Source: Ophiocordyceps camponoti-saundersi (nom. inval.) (lineage: Eukaryota > Ascomycota > Sordariomycetes > Hypocreales > Ophiocordycipitaceae). Taken from it: a stretch of 31,788 nucleotides of DNA. The notes beneath the pieces were generated by a model. The model saw nothing but the letters and a program-made list of their open reading frames with translations. It did not search any database and was not told where the DNA came from. Positions within the stretch are counted from its first letter, which is position 1. Every line of letters starts with the position of its first letter. A program made the translations under genes and the position numbers. Shown here piece after piece: positions 10,230 through 20,400 of the stretch. The stretch spans positions 1 through 31,788 of the forward strand of contig PDHQ01000362.1 of assembly GCA_003339415.1 (NCBI GenBank), written 5' to 3'.

Positions 10230-11150
10230 ATATAAGCTAGCTATCTTCGCTTATAGTAGCTAGAATAAGATTACCTAAATATTTTAGCGAAATTACTATT
10301 AGCTTAGAATAAAATAAGATATCTATTAATATATCTATAATTATTATAAGTATTAGAGGAATAAGGCCCCGCGAAATAAGACCCTAAGCTTACTATACTT
10401 TTTACCTATTTTAACTTCTATATAGGAGTATATAGCTTACGATAAGAAAGCTATACTAAAAAACCGCTTTAGGTATAACTACGTCTAAACTTTTATCTAT
10501 AAGCTAAGTTAGATTATTACTATATTATTAGGTAAGAAGAATAATATAGTAAAGGTACTCGCTAAATACTATTTCCGATATCTCTATTATCTTTTCGGTA
10601 TACTAAATATATAAATTACTAATAACGCTAGCTTATTCGTTTTAGGATTTCTTAGTAAAATTAATTAGTTAACTAATATTAAGTATTATTATAATAATAC
10701 CCTATACTTATAAATATAAGGAAGCGTAAAGGTAACTAACTAATACCTAGACTAAAAGCTATAGTTTTATATAAATAAATATTAAGATAATTAAAATACT
10801 TTCCTTCCCGCGCTAGATTTCGTATATAACTCCTTATAGCACGCTTCTATCGGTATAGTACCGCTTATAATCGCTCTTAGTAAGGATATATAAAACCCCC
10901 TTTCGGTAGCTAATCCCCCGGATCCCTTAACCGCCTTAGGCCCGATTACTACGGCCTATAAACTTATCTCCTACGCGTAGGAAGTATAATAGTAAGCTCG
11001 AACTATTATTAAGAACGCTCGCCGTAAGTAAAAAACGTAGGTAAATAAGAAGCGTCGCCTAATAAACTTTACGGTTAGTAATAAAATATTCCTTAGCTAT
11101 AAGGGCTTTTTTATAACTATACCTATAATATACCTTAACATATAATAATT
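10230..11150 (+). pseudogene. Element 2 integrase relic, catalytic triad now D-N-K
   Basis: The zinc-binding region shows RNYY followed by a YNYYKY segment where the family has two Cys, so these ligands are Tyr. The likely first Asp survives at 10441-10443 (IAYDKK). The second catalytic position is Asn (ITNNAS, codon 10621-10623) and the Glu position is Lys (GSVKVTN, codon 10729-10731). They are 35 residues apart, exactly the D,D35E spacing. FLPALDFVYNSL and HASIGIVPL match the conserved AYN..H.ST..SP region that follows. Confidence 0.88.
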
Positions 11151-11295
11151 AGGACCTTTTATAATTATCGAGGAATAAGGCTATAGCTATATCCTTAACT
11201 TACTAAATAGCTACTAGATAATAAACTTATTTTATACTAACTATCTTTAAAAAGCTATTATAAATCTATTACCTAGATAAGAAATATCTCCCGCG

Positions 11296-11520
11296 GAATT
11301 AGAAGATATTAATAATATATTAGAATAAGAGGTTAAGCAGATCCTCTAATTTTAGGTTACCGGGTAGCGTTATTAGTTAGAGTATTAAGTCCGCTAGCGT
11401 AGTTACGATCTAAATAAGACGTAATACCTTATTAGGAATTTCTATTACGCGCTTATAGCTTTTAAAGAATTCTATAACTATTTCCCTAATACCGCTAGTC
11501 CGCTTATTAACTTTTAGCAC
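11296..11520 (+). pseudogene. Element 2 chromodomain relic
   Basis: Following the integrase in the pol frame, ELEDINNILE, then EV..IL, then YXLEYXVRXRSYD..T.YLIRN..YA and a final EFYNYFP show the chromodomain pattern (E.E.IL, YLVKW.GY, TWEP..NL, ..FH), with TAG codons where Trp is expected. Chromodomains target integration of such elements to modified histones. It is the evidence for chromovirus identity. Confidence 0.8.
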
Positions 11521-11559
11521 TAAGTTAAAGCCGCCGCTATAAATTATAAGTATTAAGAT

Positions 11560-11999
11560 AACGCTTAAGATAATATAGCTATTTTTATAAGTACCTAATT
11601 ATATAGCCGCCGTTACTAATTTTAATAAGTATATTAAGACCTTTATTAAGAGGTAATATTACGCGCTAGCTTTTATAAGGATTTCCCCTAAATATTTTAC
11701 GGTAATTTCCGAGGATTTTATAAGGATTTCCCTTAGATATTTTACGGTAATTTCCGAGGGTTTTTAACTATAATTATATAATCTTAGAAACCTTATCGTA
11801 AAATCCCTAGGAAGACCTCGGTAAGAAATTACCCGGAAATAGAGTCGACCTTTTACTAGGATTTCCTTATACCCTCTCCTATCTCTACTAGCACGTGCCT
11901 TTATATATTTTACTAGGATTTCGCCTACGAGAGTTTTTCCTCTTTTCTTTCTTTTCTCCTTAGCTTAGAATCTTTATTTATAATACTAATATTATTATT
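11560..11999. other. Probable 3' LTR zone of element 2 (boundaries unresolved)
   Basis: Non-coding AT-rich sequence after the chromodomain. It contains repeated TTTTA[TC][AT]AGGATTTC boxes at 11671, 11716, 11851 and 11908, pyrimidine-rich sequence near 11935-11965, and a segment near 11970-11993 resembling 6687-6712. These fit an LTR U3/U5, but no second full copy could be matched. Confidence 0.35.
11671..11760. repeat. 45-bp tandem duplication
   Basis: Copies at 11671-11715 and 11716-11760 differ at three sites, all transitions (a C/T, an A/G, and A/G at the last base). The half-motif TTTTACTAGGATTTC recurs at 11851 and 11908. Confidence 0.9.
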
Positions 12000-12421
12000 T
12001 ACTTAATATATTCTACGGCCGTAATACTTAACGCTAATCTTAGTAGCGGCGTTCTTATTTAAGAGGATAAGGCGCTAGCGTATAATTACGCTTTTTAATA
12101 TTACTTATATTAACTTTATAATATTTAGCGCCTTCTTTAATATACGAATTTGCTAGACCTTAACGCTATCGAGCCTTATTAGGCTTAGATAAAGAGGCTA
12201 ATAACGAAGAAGGGCGCGCTAAAAAATAGGCTTAAAGCTATCGTAGCTTAGCGTGCCGCTTAGGCTACCTTACTTTAAGAGAAGATATAGGCTTAAATTA
12301 AACGGATCCCGCGGTATATAGAGCAAATTATCGCTTTAGAGGGCGGGAATAAGTATCGTGAAGGGAGGCATTATATTAGGGCCCTAGGTCGATTAGGGCA
12401 GGTATATAAAGAGGCTACGTA
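12000..12421 (+). pseudogene. Tc1/mariner-type DD34E transposase C-terminal relic
   Basis: The plus strand translates as SGVLI, stop, EDKALAYNYAF, then a stretch with TAG/TAA codons to LLDLNAIEPY, stop, A, stop, IKRLITKKGALKNRLKAIVA, and then IKRIPRYIEQIIALEGGNKYREGR. ED(G)APAH and DLNPIE..W..IKR are the signature of the Tc1 DDE transposase. The Asp codon is at 12066-12068 and the Glu codon at 12171-12173, with exactly 34 residues between them (D34E). The N-terminal DNA-binding half is not recognisable upstream, so the piece is truncated or was split by element 2. The RIP island stops at its end. Confidence 0.85.
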
Positions 12422-12832
12422 GTGCAGAAGTACCCCCCCCTGCAAATTTCTATATATATTTACTTTTTTCCGATAGGGGTTATTTCCAGCCTGGCCTTGA
12501 GTTTTGCACGCGGCCTCCGTAGGTATAACATGATTAACAGCCCAACTCCGTGGTACGTGCCCGGTAAAAGAACAAAGACAAACGAGTCTCTGCACAACAT
12601 CTGAAGAAGCTTTTTTTATGAAAATGTTTCGTATTCGTAACAGAAACTGCCCACTATTAATCCGTGCCTATAACCTACCTGCCTGCCTATTAACATTCAG
12701 CACATATCCACGCTATAGGCATAATGTTATATATACATAAATCCCGACCCCCGGCTCGCAGTCTTTCCCCCCGCTTCGTCGTCCCAGTCTCCAAAAATAA
12801 GGGCCACGACGAACCGTACATCCCTACATAAA
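12422..12832 (+). promoter_or_regulatory. Transition from RIP island and promoter of D-lactate dehydrogenase
   Basis: CA and TG reappear at normal frequency from about 12,430. A TATATATA box lies at 12728-12735, about 100 bases before the ATG, followed by C-rich sequence (12745-12790). A short C run near 12,431 may mark the transposon end. No terminal inverted repeat partner was found. Confidence 0.45.
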
Positions 12833-14943
12833 ATGGCGTCGCTCAGGGCACGGTTGGCTCTGCCGCTTCGCGCACGTTTCGCCCCGGCGGCGACGACGCG
12901 GCGCTACGCCACCGGCTCCGACCCGGACCGACCCGCCAAACCGCCAATGATCGAGCGACGCAGGGCAGAGCCCCCGAGACCGGAGCCTTCCTTCACCGGT
13001 CAGGTTCAGGGCAGCATCCAGGCGCGGCTGCGGCGGGAGAGGGAGCAGAGGGAGCAATACGAGCGCTGGCGCGAGCTCAAGGACCCTTCTCGGAATTGGA
13101 TGGTGACTTTTTGTGAGAGACAACCTCTTGTATTGAATCGGGGAAAATTACCCAACTGCTGACGGATTTTTTTAAACCCTTGTTTCCAGTCTTTCTTTCT
13201 GGCTTGAGCATAGCCTACTATCTAGGCACCTTCTGGCCACGAGAGGGCGATGCCAGCTCGACTCTGCCGCTGTCCAAGGCGCGCAAGCCGCGGCACAACA
13301 CGAAGCTGGAAAACATGCAGGCCGCCTGGTACGACTTCATCGAAATCGTCGGCAAGGACAACGTCAGTACGCTCGAGGACGACGTGGAGAGACACCGCAC
13401 TTCCTCCTGGTCTACGCACCAGCCGCAGCCGGACGAGAAGCCCTTTTGCGTCGTCTACCCGGCCACGACGGACGAGGTGTCGCGTCTTCTCAAGGTCTGT
13501 CATAAGAGGCGCATCCCCGTCGTTGGCTACAGCGGCGGAACCAGTCTCGAGGGCCACTACGTCCAGACGCGCAAGGGCATCTCCATCGACTTTGGCCGCA
13601 TGGACAAGGTCTTGGCCGTTCACAAGGAAGACATGGACGTCGTCGTTCAGCCGGCCGTCGGCTGGGAGTCTCTCAACGACTTGCTCGCCGACGACGGCCT
13701 GTTCTTCCCTCCTGATCCGGGCCGCGGCGCCATGATCGGTGGCATGGTCGGCACTGGCTGTAGTGGCACCAACGCATTTCGCTACGGCACCATTCGCGAA
13801 TGGGTCCTTGGTCTGACCGTGGTGCTGGCCGACGGCACAGTCATCAAGACGCGCCAGAGGCCTCGTAAGAGCTCGGCCGGTTATGACCTCACCAAACTCT
13901 TCATCGGCTCCGAGGGCACGCTCGGCCTCGTCACCGAGGCCGTCCTCAAGGTGACGGTGAAGCCTCAGGCGACGAGCGTAGCCGTCTGCAGCTTCCCCTC
14001 CATCCACCAGGCTGCAGCGTGCGCGGCCAGCGTCGTCGGCAACGGCGTGCCCGTCGCTGCCGTCGAGCTGCTGGACGACAACCAGATGCGATTCACCAAC
14101 GCGGCCGGCACGACGTCGCGCCACTGGGCCGAGGCGCCTACCCTCTTCTTCAAGTTCTCCGGCACTCCGACGGGCGTCAAGGAACAGGCGGCTCAGGTAC
14201 AGGCGCTCGCCCGCAAGGCCGGCGCATTGACTTTCGAGGCTGCTCGCAACCAGGACGAGCAGGAGGAGCTGTGGAGCGCGCGGCGTTCGGCGCTTTGGAG
14301 CGTCATGGCGGCCGGTCGCGAGACGGACAAGGTGTGGACGGGTGACGTGGCGGTGCCCATGAGCAACCTACCCAAGATCATCGAGATGACCAAGGAGGAC
14401 CTCAAGAAAAGTGGCATGACGGCGGGCATCGTCGGTCACGTTGGCGACGGCAATTTTCACAGTAGGTTTCTTTCCGATTCACTTTACACGCCGTCACCTT
14501 TTTGAAGCAGAAAAACTGACAAGGCGGTTTCGCACAGTCTGTCTGCTCTACAGCGACGCACAGCGGAACAGGGCCGAGAAACTGGTCCACAGGATGGCCA
14601 AGCGAGCTATCGAGATGGAGGGCACTGTGACGGTGAGTCAAGTTGACGAGGCGCGGGTGAAGAGTTTCGCATGAGGGGGGCTGACGCCAAGAGATACACA
14701 GGGCGAGCACGGAGTCGGGCTCGTCAAGAGAGACTACCTTCCCCATGAGCTGGGCGAGACGACGGTGGACACGATGCGCCAGGTATGAGGAGCCGTTTCC
14801 ATATAATACCCATGAAACTCCCCCCAAGCAGACGCTGACTGGGATTGCAGATCAAGTTAGCCTTGGACCCCCTGTGTCTTCTGAATTGTGACAAGGTCGT
14901 TCGTGTGCAGAAGCCGAAATCGGGTGAGGTGGAAGAGTATTAA
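12833..14943 (+). CDS. DLD1: D-lactate dehydrogenase (cytochrome), mitochondrial, 5 exons
   Basis: Predicted 606-residue FAD flavoprotein that oxidises D-lactate to pyruvate and passes electrons to cytochrome c at the mitochondrial inner membrane. Exons: 12833-13112, 13190-14461, 14538-14632, 14702-14782, 14851-14943; introns of 68-77 bp have GT..AG ends and CTGAC-like branch sites. The N-terminus is Arg/Ala-rich (MASLRARLALPLRARF), a presequence, and a hydrophobic segment near residues 90-108 (FFLSGLSIAYYLG) crosses exons 1 and 2. The FAD-binding domain spans about residues 178-315 (GYSGGTSLEGHY near 207-217). The C-terminal oxidase domain has GHVGDGNFH near 507-515, split by intron 2, then LLYSD, and GEHGVGL after intron 3. 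The family's LLNPDK here reads LLNCDK. It is the gene closest to the RIP island, 400 bases away, with normal composition. Confidence 0.94.
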
Positions 14944-15303
14944 GACGGTGAAAGAAAAAACCGATGCTTGCGTCGTCACTGAGCTCATGCCTTTTGTTCT
15001 CGCTCGTGATGGAATGATGTTGGATGTGTCTCGTGACGGTTCAAGCTTAGCTAAGGGCGACCCGCTCTCGGCACCCACACAAGCCTATGCCAAGCCACAG
15101 CCTTATTAGGTACCTTGCGTCATGTGGCTCGTTGCCCCGCGGCGTCACATGGGAAGGGTACAACCGTCTGGCTGCTCGCGGCTTCGTCGTAGAATATTTC
15201 CCTTATGTGTTGTGAACCGTCATAAATCCTATCGAGCAGCAGCATCGTACAGACACCATCGTCAAGAGAGCCCTTATGCTCGACCGGGGCTCGGCCGGTA
15301 GCC
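14944..15303. other. Intergenic: DLD 3' UTR and PHAF1-like promoter
   Basis: No coding or RNA gene signal is seen. Sequence is of normal composition; short open frames on both strands have no family motifs. It must hold the terminator of the D-lactate dehydrogenase gene and the promoter of the next gene, which run in the same direction. Confidence 0.5.
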
Positions 15304-16997
15304 ATGTCCCTGTTCACGGCACAACTGCATCCCGGACGTGCGCTGGGCTTCCTAGGTAATGAATGGCCCATGACCAGAGCGGGGATGGATCAGATAACGC
15401 GGGCTAGACGCTGACCCTGGCCACAGGTCTCGGCGCATCACTGCATGATGTTTTGACGAGGCTAAAGGCAGAGCCGCAGCGGTTTCCGAAGCTCGAGGTC
15501 GTCTTTTCGCCGGAGCAGCCGGTGACGGACCCGGTGTGCGTCGTGCTGCCGCAGAACGGCGTGAGGCTGCGTTTCGACGGACCGGAGCAGCGACTACGAC
15601 TGATCGAGGTCACCGACTTTACGAAGAACCACATCACTTTCAAAGACCGCGACTTGCTAAAGCCCGCGGCGGCGGCTGCGGCTGCGGCGGCAGCAGCCAA
15701 CGGAGGGGGGCCGCGGTCGCCGCCCATGGGAACGCAGGCTGTCGGCCCGACGTTCCGACACATCTATCACAGAGTTCTGGGGCCGACGTACGCAGGCGAG
15801 TTTATTCCTCCAGGCCCAGCGGGCGGCGATGGCATCTACGTGCTGTCATATCCCGGCGTGGCTTTTAACTTCGCCCTTCCCGAGGCGGCTTATTCGCCGG
15901 ACAAGGACGTGGTGACGCTCCTGGCGGCGGCGTCGAGTCAGTCGGCTACCTCGATGGCCGTCTTCAGCGGCGACTCGTGGGCTGAAGCGCGGCCGACGCT
16001 GTGGACGGGCCCCCTGCCCAGCGTGCGGCTGCCATCTTCGGTGGTGGGCGGCGGGGCGCGATCTAGAGACTCCTACCCGGACGAGGTGTCGCTCGTGAGG
16101 CTTCGTGGCAGCGGTGGTCGCATAGACATGCTGCGGAAGTGGAACGGCTCCGGACCCGTCTTTCGGCTGCAGCTGGGTGAGACTACGCCGCAGGATTTGG
16201 TCATGGCGCTGGGTCCGCCGAGCGCCATCTACCGCAAAAATGACCAGAAAATGGTCATCCATACAATGCGCGCAGCCGCTGACGGAGCACGAGGGGGACG
16301 GTCGAAGGCGGCCAACGCGACAAAGGCGGATGCTGGCCGGCCAGACGATCTGACCGACACGGACCAGTCTTCGATGAATACCGGCTCGGACGAGTCGGAC
16401 GCCGAGGCGACGGGCGACGGCGACGACGGCGAACACGATCATGGAGGAGGTGGGTCGTCGGGCGAATGCTTCTACAATTACTTTTACCTAGGCTTCGACG
16501 TTCTCCTCTCGACGCCGACGGCGGGCAGGAGTAGCACGGTCGGCAACGGCATCAAGAACCAGCACCCAGACCGACTCGTCGCCACGAAACTGGTGCTTCA
16601 CGGCAACATCCCCGGCTGCTACGAGTTCAACCGTCACCGACGTTGCCGGTGGGAGCTGCGGCCGGACGGTCCAGACTCGGATGACACGGCGGAGACGGCG
16701 GCGGCGGCGCCACTGGCGGACTCGGAAACGGAGTTTAACATCATCGAGGAGCGGCTCGCCCGACGGTGCGACCGGGGGGGCGGCGGTGCGGCGCGGCAGA
16801 GGGGCATGGTTCTCAACCGCGGATGGGGGGACAGCCCGGGGAGCAGCTGCGAGTTTCTCGGTGGCTGGGAGGAGAGCGGTGGTGGGAAGAGGGCGGAGGT
16901 CGCTGGAGGGGATTCGACGACGACGCTGTATGGCTTTCCGGGCTTGGTGTTTGAGGTGCTTCGGAACGGCTATGTCAATACGGTGACGGTGTTTTAG
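15304..16997 (+). CDS. PHAF1: UPF0183/PHAF1-family protein, 2 exons
   Basis: Predicted 540-residue member of UPF0183 (animal C16orf70/PHAF1), whose animal member acts with BCAS3 at phagophores in autophagy; a fungal role is inference. Exon 1 is 15304-15355, intron 71 bp (branch GCTGAC near 15410), exon 2 15427-16997. The join restores the family start HPGRALGFL-GLGASLHDVLTRLK, which the open frame alone would miss. Family blocks: NGVRLRFDGPEQRLRLIEV near the N-terminus; TTPQDLVMALGPPSAIYRKND about residue 275; FYNYFYLGFDVLLST about 367; LVLHGNIPGCYEFNRHRRCRW about 406. Lineage insertions are a poly-Ala run (about 98-110), an acidic Gly/Asp segment before FYNYF (about 315-365) and Gly-rich low-complexity near the C-terminus. 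Confidence 0.87.
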
Positions 16998-17417
16998 CCT
17001 GCGGGCTTTTTGGCAGTATCCGTATCCGTCCTCCGTATCTTGATATGATAAGATTACGGATATCGCCTTAGTAAGCTATTGTTTTTTTTTTTTGCGCCAC
17101 CTTTGTTGTCATAGCTGGCTTTGGTTGCCCACGGCGACGCGAGCCTTGCGCGCCCTGAACCTCCATCAATGTACCTCGTTTTTCCCACTCTCGTCTCACC
17201 CACATACATACATAGACGCCCGAGCTTCTTTCTCGCTCATTCTTTTCCGCCCTTTGCAACAGCTCACTGCCGCAGACAGAGACGGTCGCGATCAGGGGCC
17301 CTTTAACCGCCGTGACGCGTTCCACCCGTTCAAGTCGATCGACTCGCGGCGCTGGCTTCTCGACGAACGACGCGTCCCGACCGCGAGGCGGCTGGGGGCC
17401 GGACAGCAGCTCCCAGC
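16998..17417 (+). promoter_or_regulatory. PHAF1-like 3' UTR and kinesin-5 promoter
   Basis: Contains a stem-loop just after the stop codon (separate entry), a T run at 17082-17093, and a pyrimidine-rich stretch around 17180-17255 typical of fungal promoters. No gene seen. Confidence 0.5.
17032..17060. other. Imperfect inverted repeat (stem-loop) 35 bases after PHAF1-like stop
   Basis: Left arm TCCGTATCTT (17032-17041) pairs with right arm AAGATTACGGA (17050-17060) with a single bulged A and an 8-base loop. It lies in the likely 3' UTR, so an RNA hairpin or 3'-end signal is possible; no function is established. Confidence 0.6.
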
Positions 17418-20400
17418 ATGAGGTCTGGAGCGGCGGCTCGCGGACGGGCGCCTTTACCTCGGATGAGGTCATCGGCAGCGTCCGGCATCGGTCGAGCACC
17501 GTCGTCGGCGGATACGAAGCGTAAGGAGCGAGAGCCTTCGACGGACGGGGTGGGCTGCGAGGGGAGCAACATCAACGTGGTGGTGCGATGCCGCGGTCGT
17601 AGCGAGCGCGAGGTGCGCGAGGGAAGCCCCGTCGTGCTGCGGACGGACGGCGTCAAGGGCAAGGTGGTGGAGCTGTCGACGGGGGCGCATGCGCTCAGCA
17701 ACAAGACCTACAGCTTCGACCGGGTGTTTTCGGCGGCGGCGGACCAGAACATGGTGTTTGACGATGTGGTCAAGCCGATACTGGACGACGTGAGCGCTCT
17801 CCTTGACCCCCGTTTCCCGTCCATTGTCCCCCCCCTGCCAGAGCTAACGCGTCGTCTTGCATGCAGATGTTGGCCGGCTACAACTGCACCATCTTCGCAT
17901 ACGGGCAGACGGGCACGGGCAAGACGTACACCATGTCGGGCGACATGGAGGAAACGACGTTGGGCATGGTGTCGGAGGAGGCGGGCATCATCCCGCGGGC
18001 GCTGCAGCACCTGTTCAACCGGCTGGAGCTGGGCGCGGGCGAGAGCTGTGTCAAGTGCTCCTTCATCGAGCTTTACAACGAAGAGCTTCGCGACCTGCTG
18101 GCCGCCGAGGAGACGCGGCTCAAGATGTTTGACGACGCTGCGCGCAAGACGACGGTCATCCAGGGCATGGAAGAGCGGCACATTGCCGACGCGGCGCAGG
18201 GGCTCCGCGTGTTGAGGCAAGGTAGCGTGCGACGACAGGTGGCGGCGACCAAGTGCAACGACCTGAGCTCTCGCGGACACACCGTCTTTACCGTCACTGC
18301 CTATGTCAAGAGGGGCAGCGATGCCAACGGCAACAGCAACAACTCGGGTGGTGGCGGCAGTGATGATGACATCGTCGCCGCCGGAAAGCTCAACCTCGTC
18401 GATCTCGCCGGCTCAGAGAACATCCAGCGGTCCGGTGCGGAGAAGCTACGAGCGGCCGAGGCCGGACTGATCAACAAGTCGCTCCTCACGCTCGGACGAG
18501 TCATCAACGCCCTCGTCGACGGCGGCGCTCACATCCCCTACCGCGAGTCCAAGTTGACGCGACTTCTGCAAGACTCGCTGGGCGGACGGACCAAGACTTG
18601 CATCATCGCGACCGTGTCGCCGGCCCGCAGCAATCTGGAGGAGACGATGTCGACGCTCGACTACGCCTTTCGCGCCAAGAACATCCGCAACAGGCCGCAG
18701 CTCAACGCGCCGCTCAACAAGAAGATGCTGCTGCGCGACTTTGCCGTCGAGATCGAGCGGCTCAAGGCCGACCTGATTGCGACGAGACAGCGCAACGGCG
18801 TCTACCTGGCCGTCGACGCCTACGACGATATGACGGCCCAGAGCGAGTCGCGGCGGATCGTCGTCGACGAGCAGGCGGCCAAGATCGAGACGCTCGAGTC
18901 GAACCTACGCAACAAGGTGCAGGATCTCTTCTCGATGACGTCGGCGTTCATGGGTCTGCGTCGCGATCACGACGCGACCAGGCTGCAGCTCGACGACGCC
19001 CGAGGCTTGCTGGAACGGGCGGACATCGTGCTGGCGGCCACGCGCGCGTCGCTCGCCAAGGAGACGCAGCGCCGTCGCGCCCACGCCGAGACGGAGGAGA
19101 GGCTCGCGGCCGTCGGCGGCGAGCTGGTCGATACCCTCCGGCGCACGGTCGACGACGTCGACGGCCTTCACGCCAAGAACCGGCGCCGATCCGATCTCCA
19201 GGCGCTCAACCGCGTCGCCTGGGCCGACGGACAGGCCCGCGTCGCAGACGTCACGCAGGCCGTAGAGCGCCGTCTGGCCGAGTTTCGCGACGCCCATCTG
19301 CGGCACGTCACCGAGGTCGGAGACCGGATCGATGGCTTCGTCGAGGCGCAGCTGAGTGGGCTCGATGACGCTCGCGCTCTGCTCGATGGTCACGTCGCTG
19401 CGCTCGAGGACGCGCGTCGGGCCGGGAGGGATCGGCGTCTGAGGGCTAGCGACGACGCTGACGCCCTCCTCGACGCCGTGGCTGATGTTCGCGATTCGCT
19501 CAAGTCGCATCTGGCGGAGAGCCTTCGGGCTGTGTCGCGGGCGGCCGAGGCCATTTCCGCCGACGTTCTTCACGACATGACGGCCTTTCACGCTTCGGTG
19601 AGCATCGTCTCTTCCTTTTCGTCTCCTCTTGCATATGGAATCGTGTGTGTGCTAACCCGGGCCACCCTCTTCAGCTTCACGACTCATACAGCTCTCTTGG
19701 CAAGGACTTCAAGTCCATCTTCGACGATCTCGTCCGTCACATGACGGCCCAGCGCAGCGAAGCCGAGAGTCTCCGCCGGCAACTTCAGGCAACGGCCGCC
19801 GCAGCCGCACTGCAGAACGCATCAGCCGCGGCACGGATCCAAGAAGCGCTGGAGGAGGAGCGTCGTCAAGCGGCGGAAGACCGACAGAAGCTTACGGCGC
19901 AGGTGGCGGCCCTGGTAGCGGCGCAGGCCGAGTCGCACGAGTCCCGCATGGCGGAGCGGGCCTCGCTCCTCCACCGGGCGGTGACGGATTGCGGCGCCTC
20001 CCTGGAAGCGGCGTCGGCGCAGCACGGCCGCGGCATGGACGCCTGGGACGAAAGGGAGGGCAGGCTGCTGGACGAGGTGCGCCGCTCGCGCGATCAGCTC
20101 AAGGCCAAGCTCAAGGACGACTGGGCGGCGGCGGGCGAGCAGAGCTCCGCGATGCAAGGGGTCGCCAGGTCGGTTCACGCGCAGACGGCGCGCGTCGTCG
20201 ACCAGCAGGTCGACGGCCTCGACGAGCAGATGGAGATGCTGGACCGGCTCGTGGCTCGGGCCCGGGCCGACAAGGCCTCTCGCGACGCGGACGAGGCCCG
20301 GACGGAGCTCACCCAGGCGCAGACGGTAGACGACTCCCTTGCCGGCCTCACGGCTCGGCTTACTGACGTCACGGACCGGGTTCGGGCTTTGGGCGACGAG

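Larger units (their letters stand above)
6900..11660 (+). mobile_element. RIP-degraded Ty3/gypsy chromodomain retrotransposon, element 2
   Basis: Plus-strand translation gives Gag with zinc knuckle, RT, RNase H, integrase and a C-terminal chromodomain, so this is a Ty3/gypsy chromovirus. Gag codons fall at position 2 mod 3, and RT, RNase H, integrase and chromodomain codons at 1 mod 3, so pol is in the -1 frame with no indel visible over more than 2 kb. It is more damaged than element 1: catalytic acids in RT, RNase H and integrase are changed. The Gag sequence differs clearly from element 1, so the two are different families or old lineages. LTRs are not resolved. Confidence 0.93.

Noticed and set aside
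12422..12604. Small open frames just right of the RIP boundary on both strands
   Set aside because: Overlapping on opposite strands with no conserved features; more likely promoter sequence.
13222..14124. A 300-codon open frame antisense to D-lactate dehydrogenase
   Set aside because: GC-rich codon bias on the sense strand produces long antisense frames; it has no family motifs, while the sense strand has all FAD-oxidase motifs and splice sites.
15846..16442. 198-codon open frame antisense to the PHAF1-like gene
   Set aside because: Arg/His-rich shadow of the coding strand with no recognisable motif.
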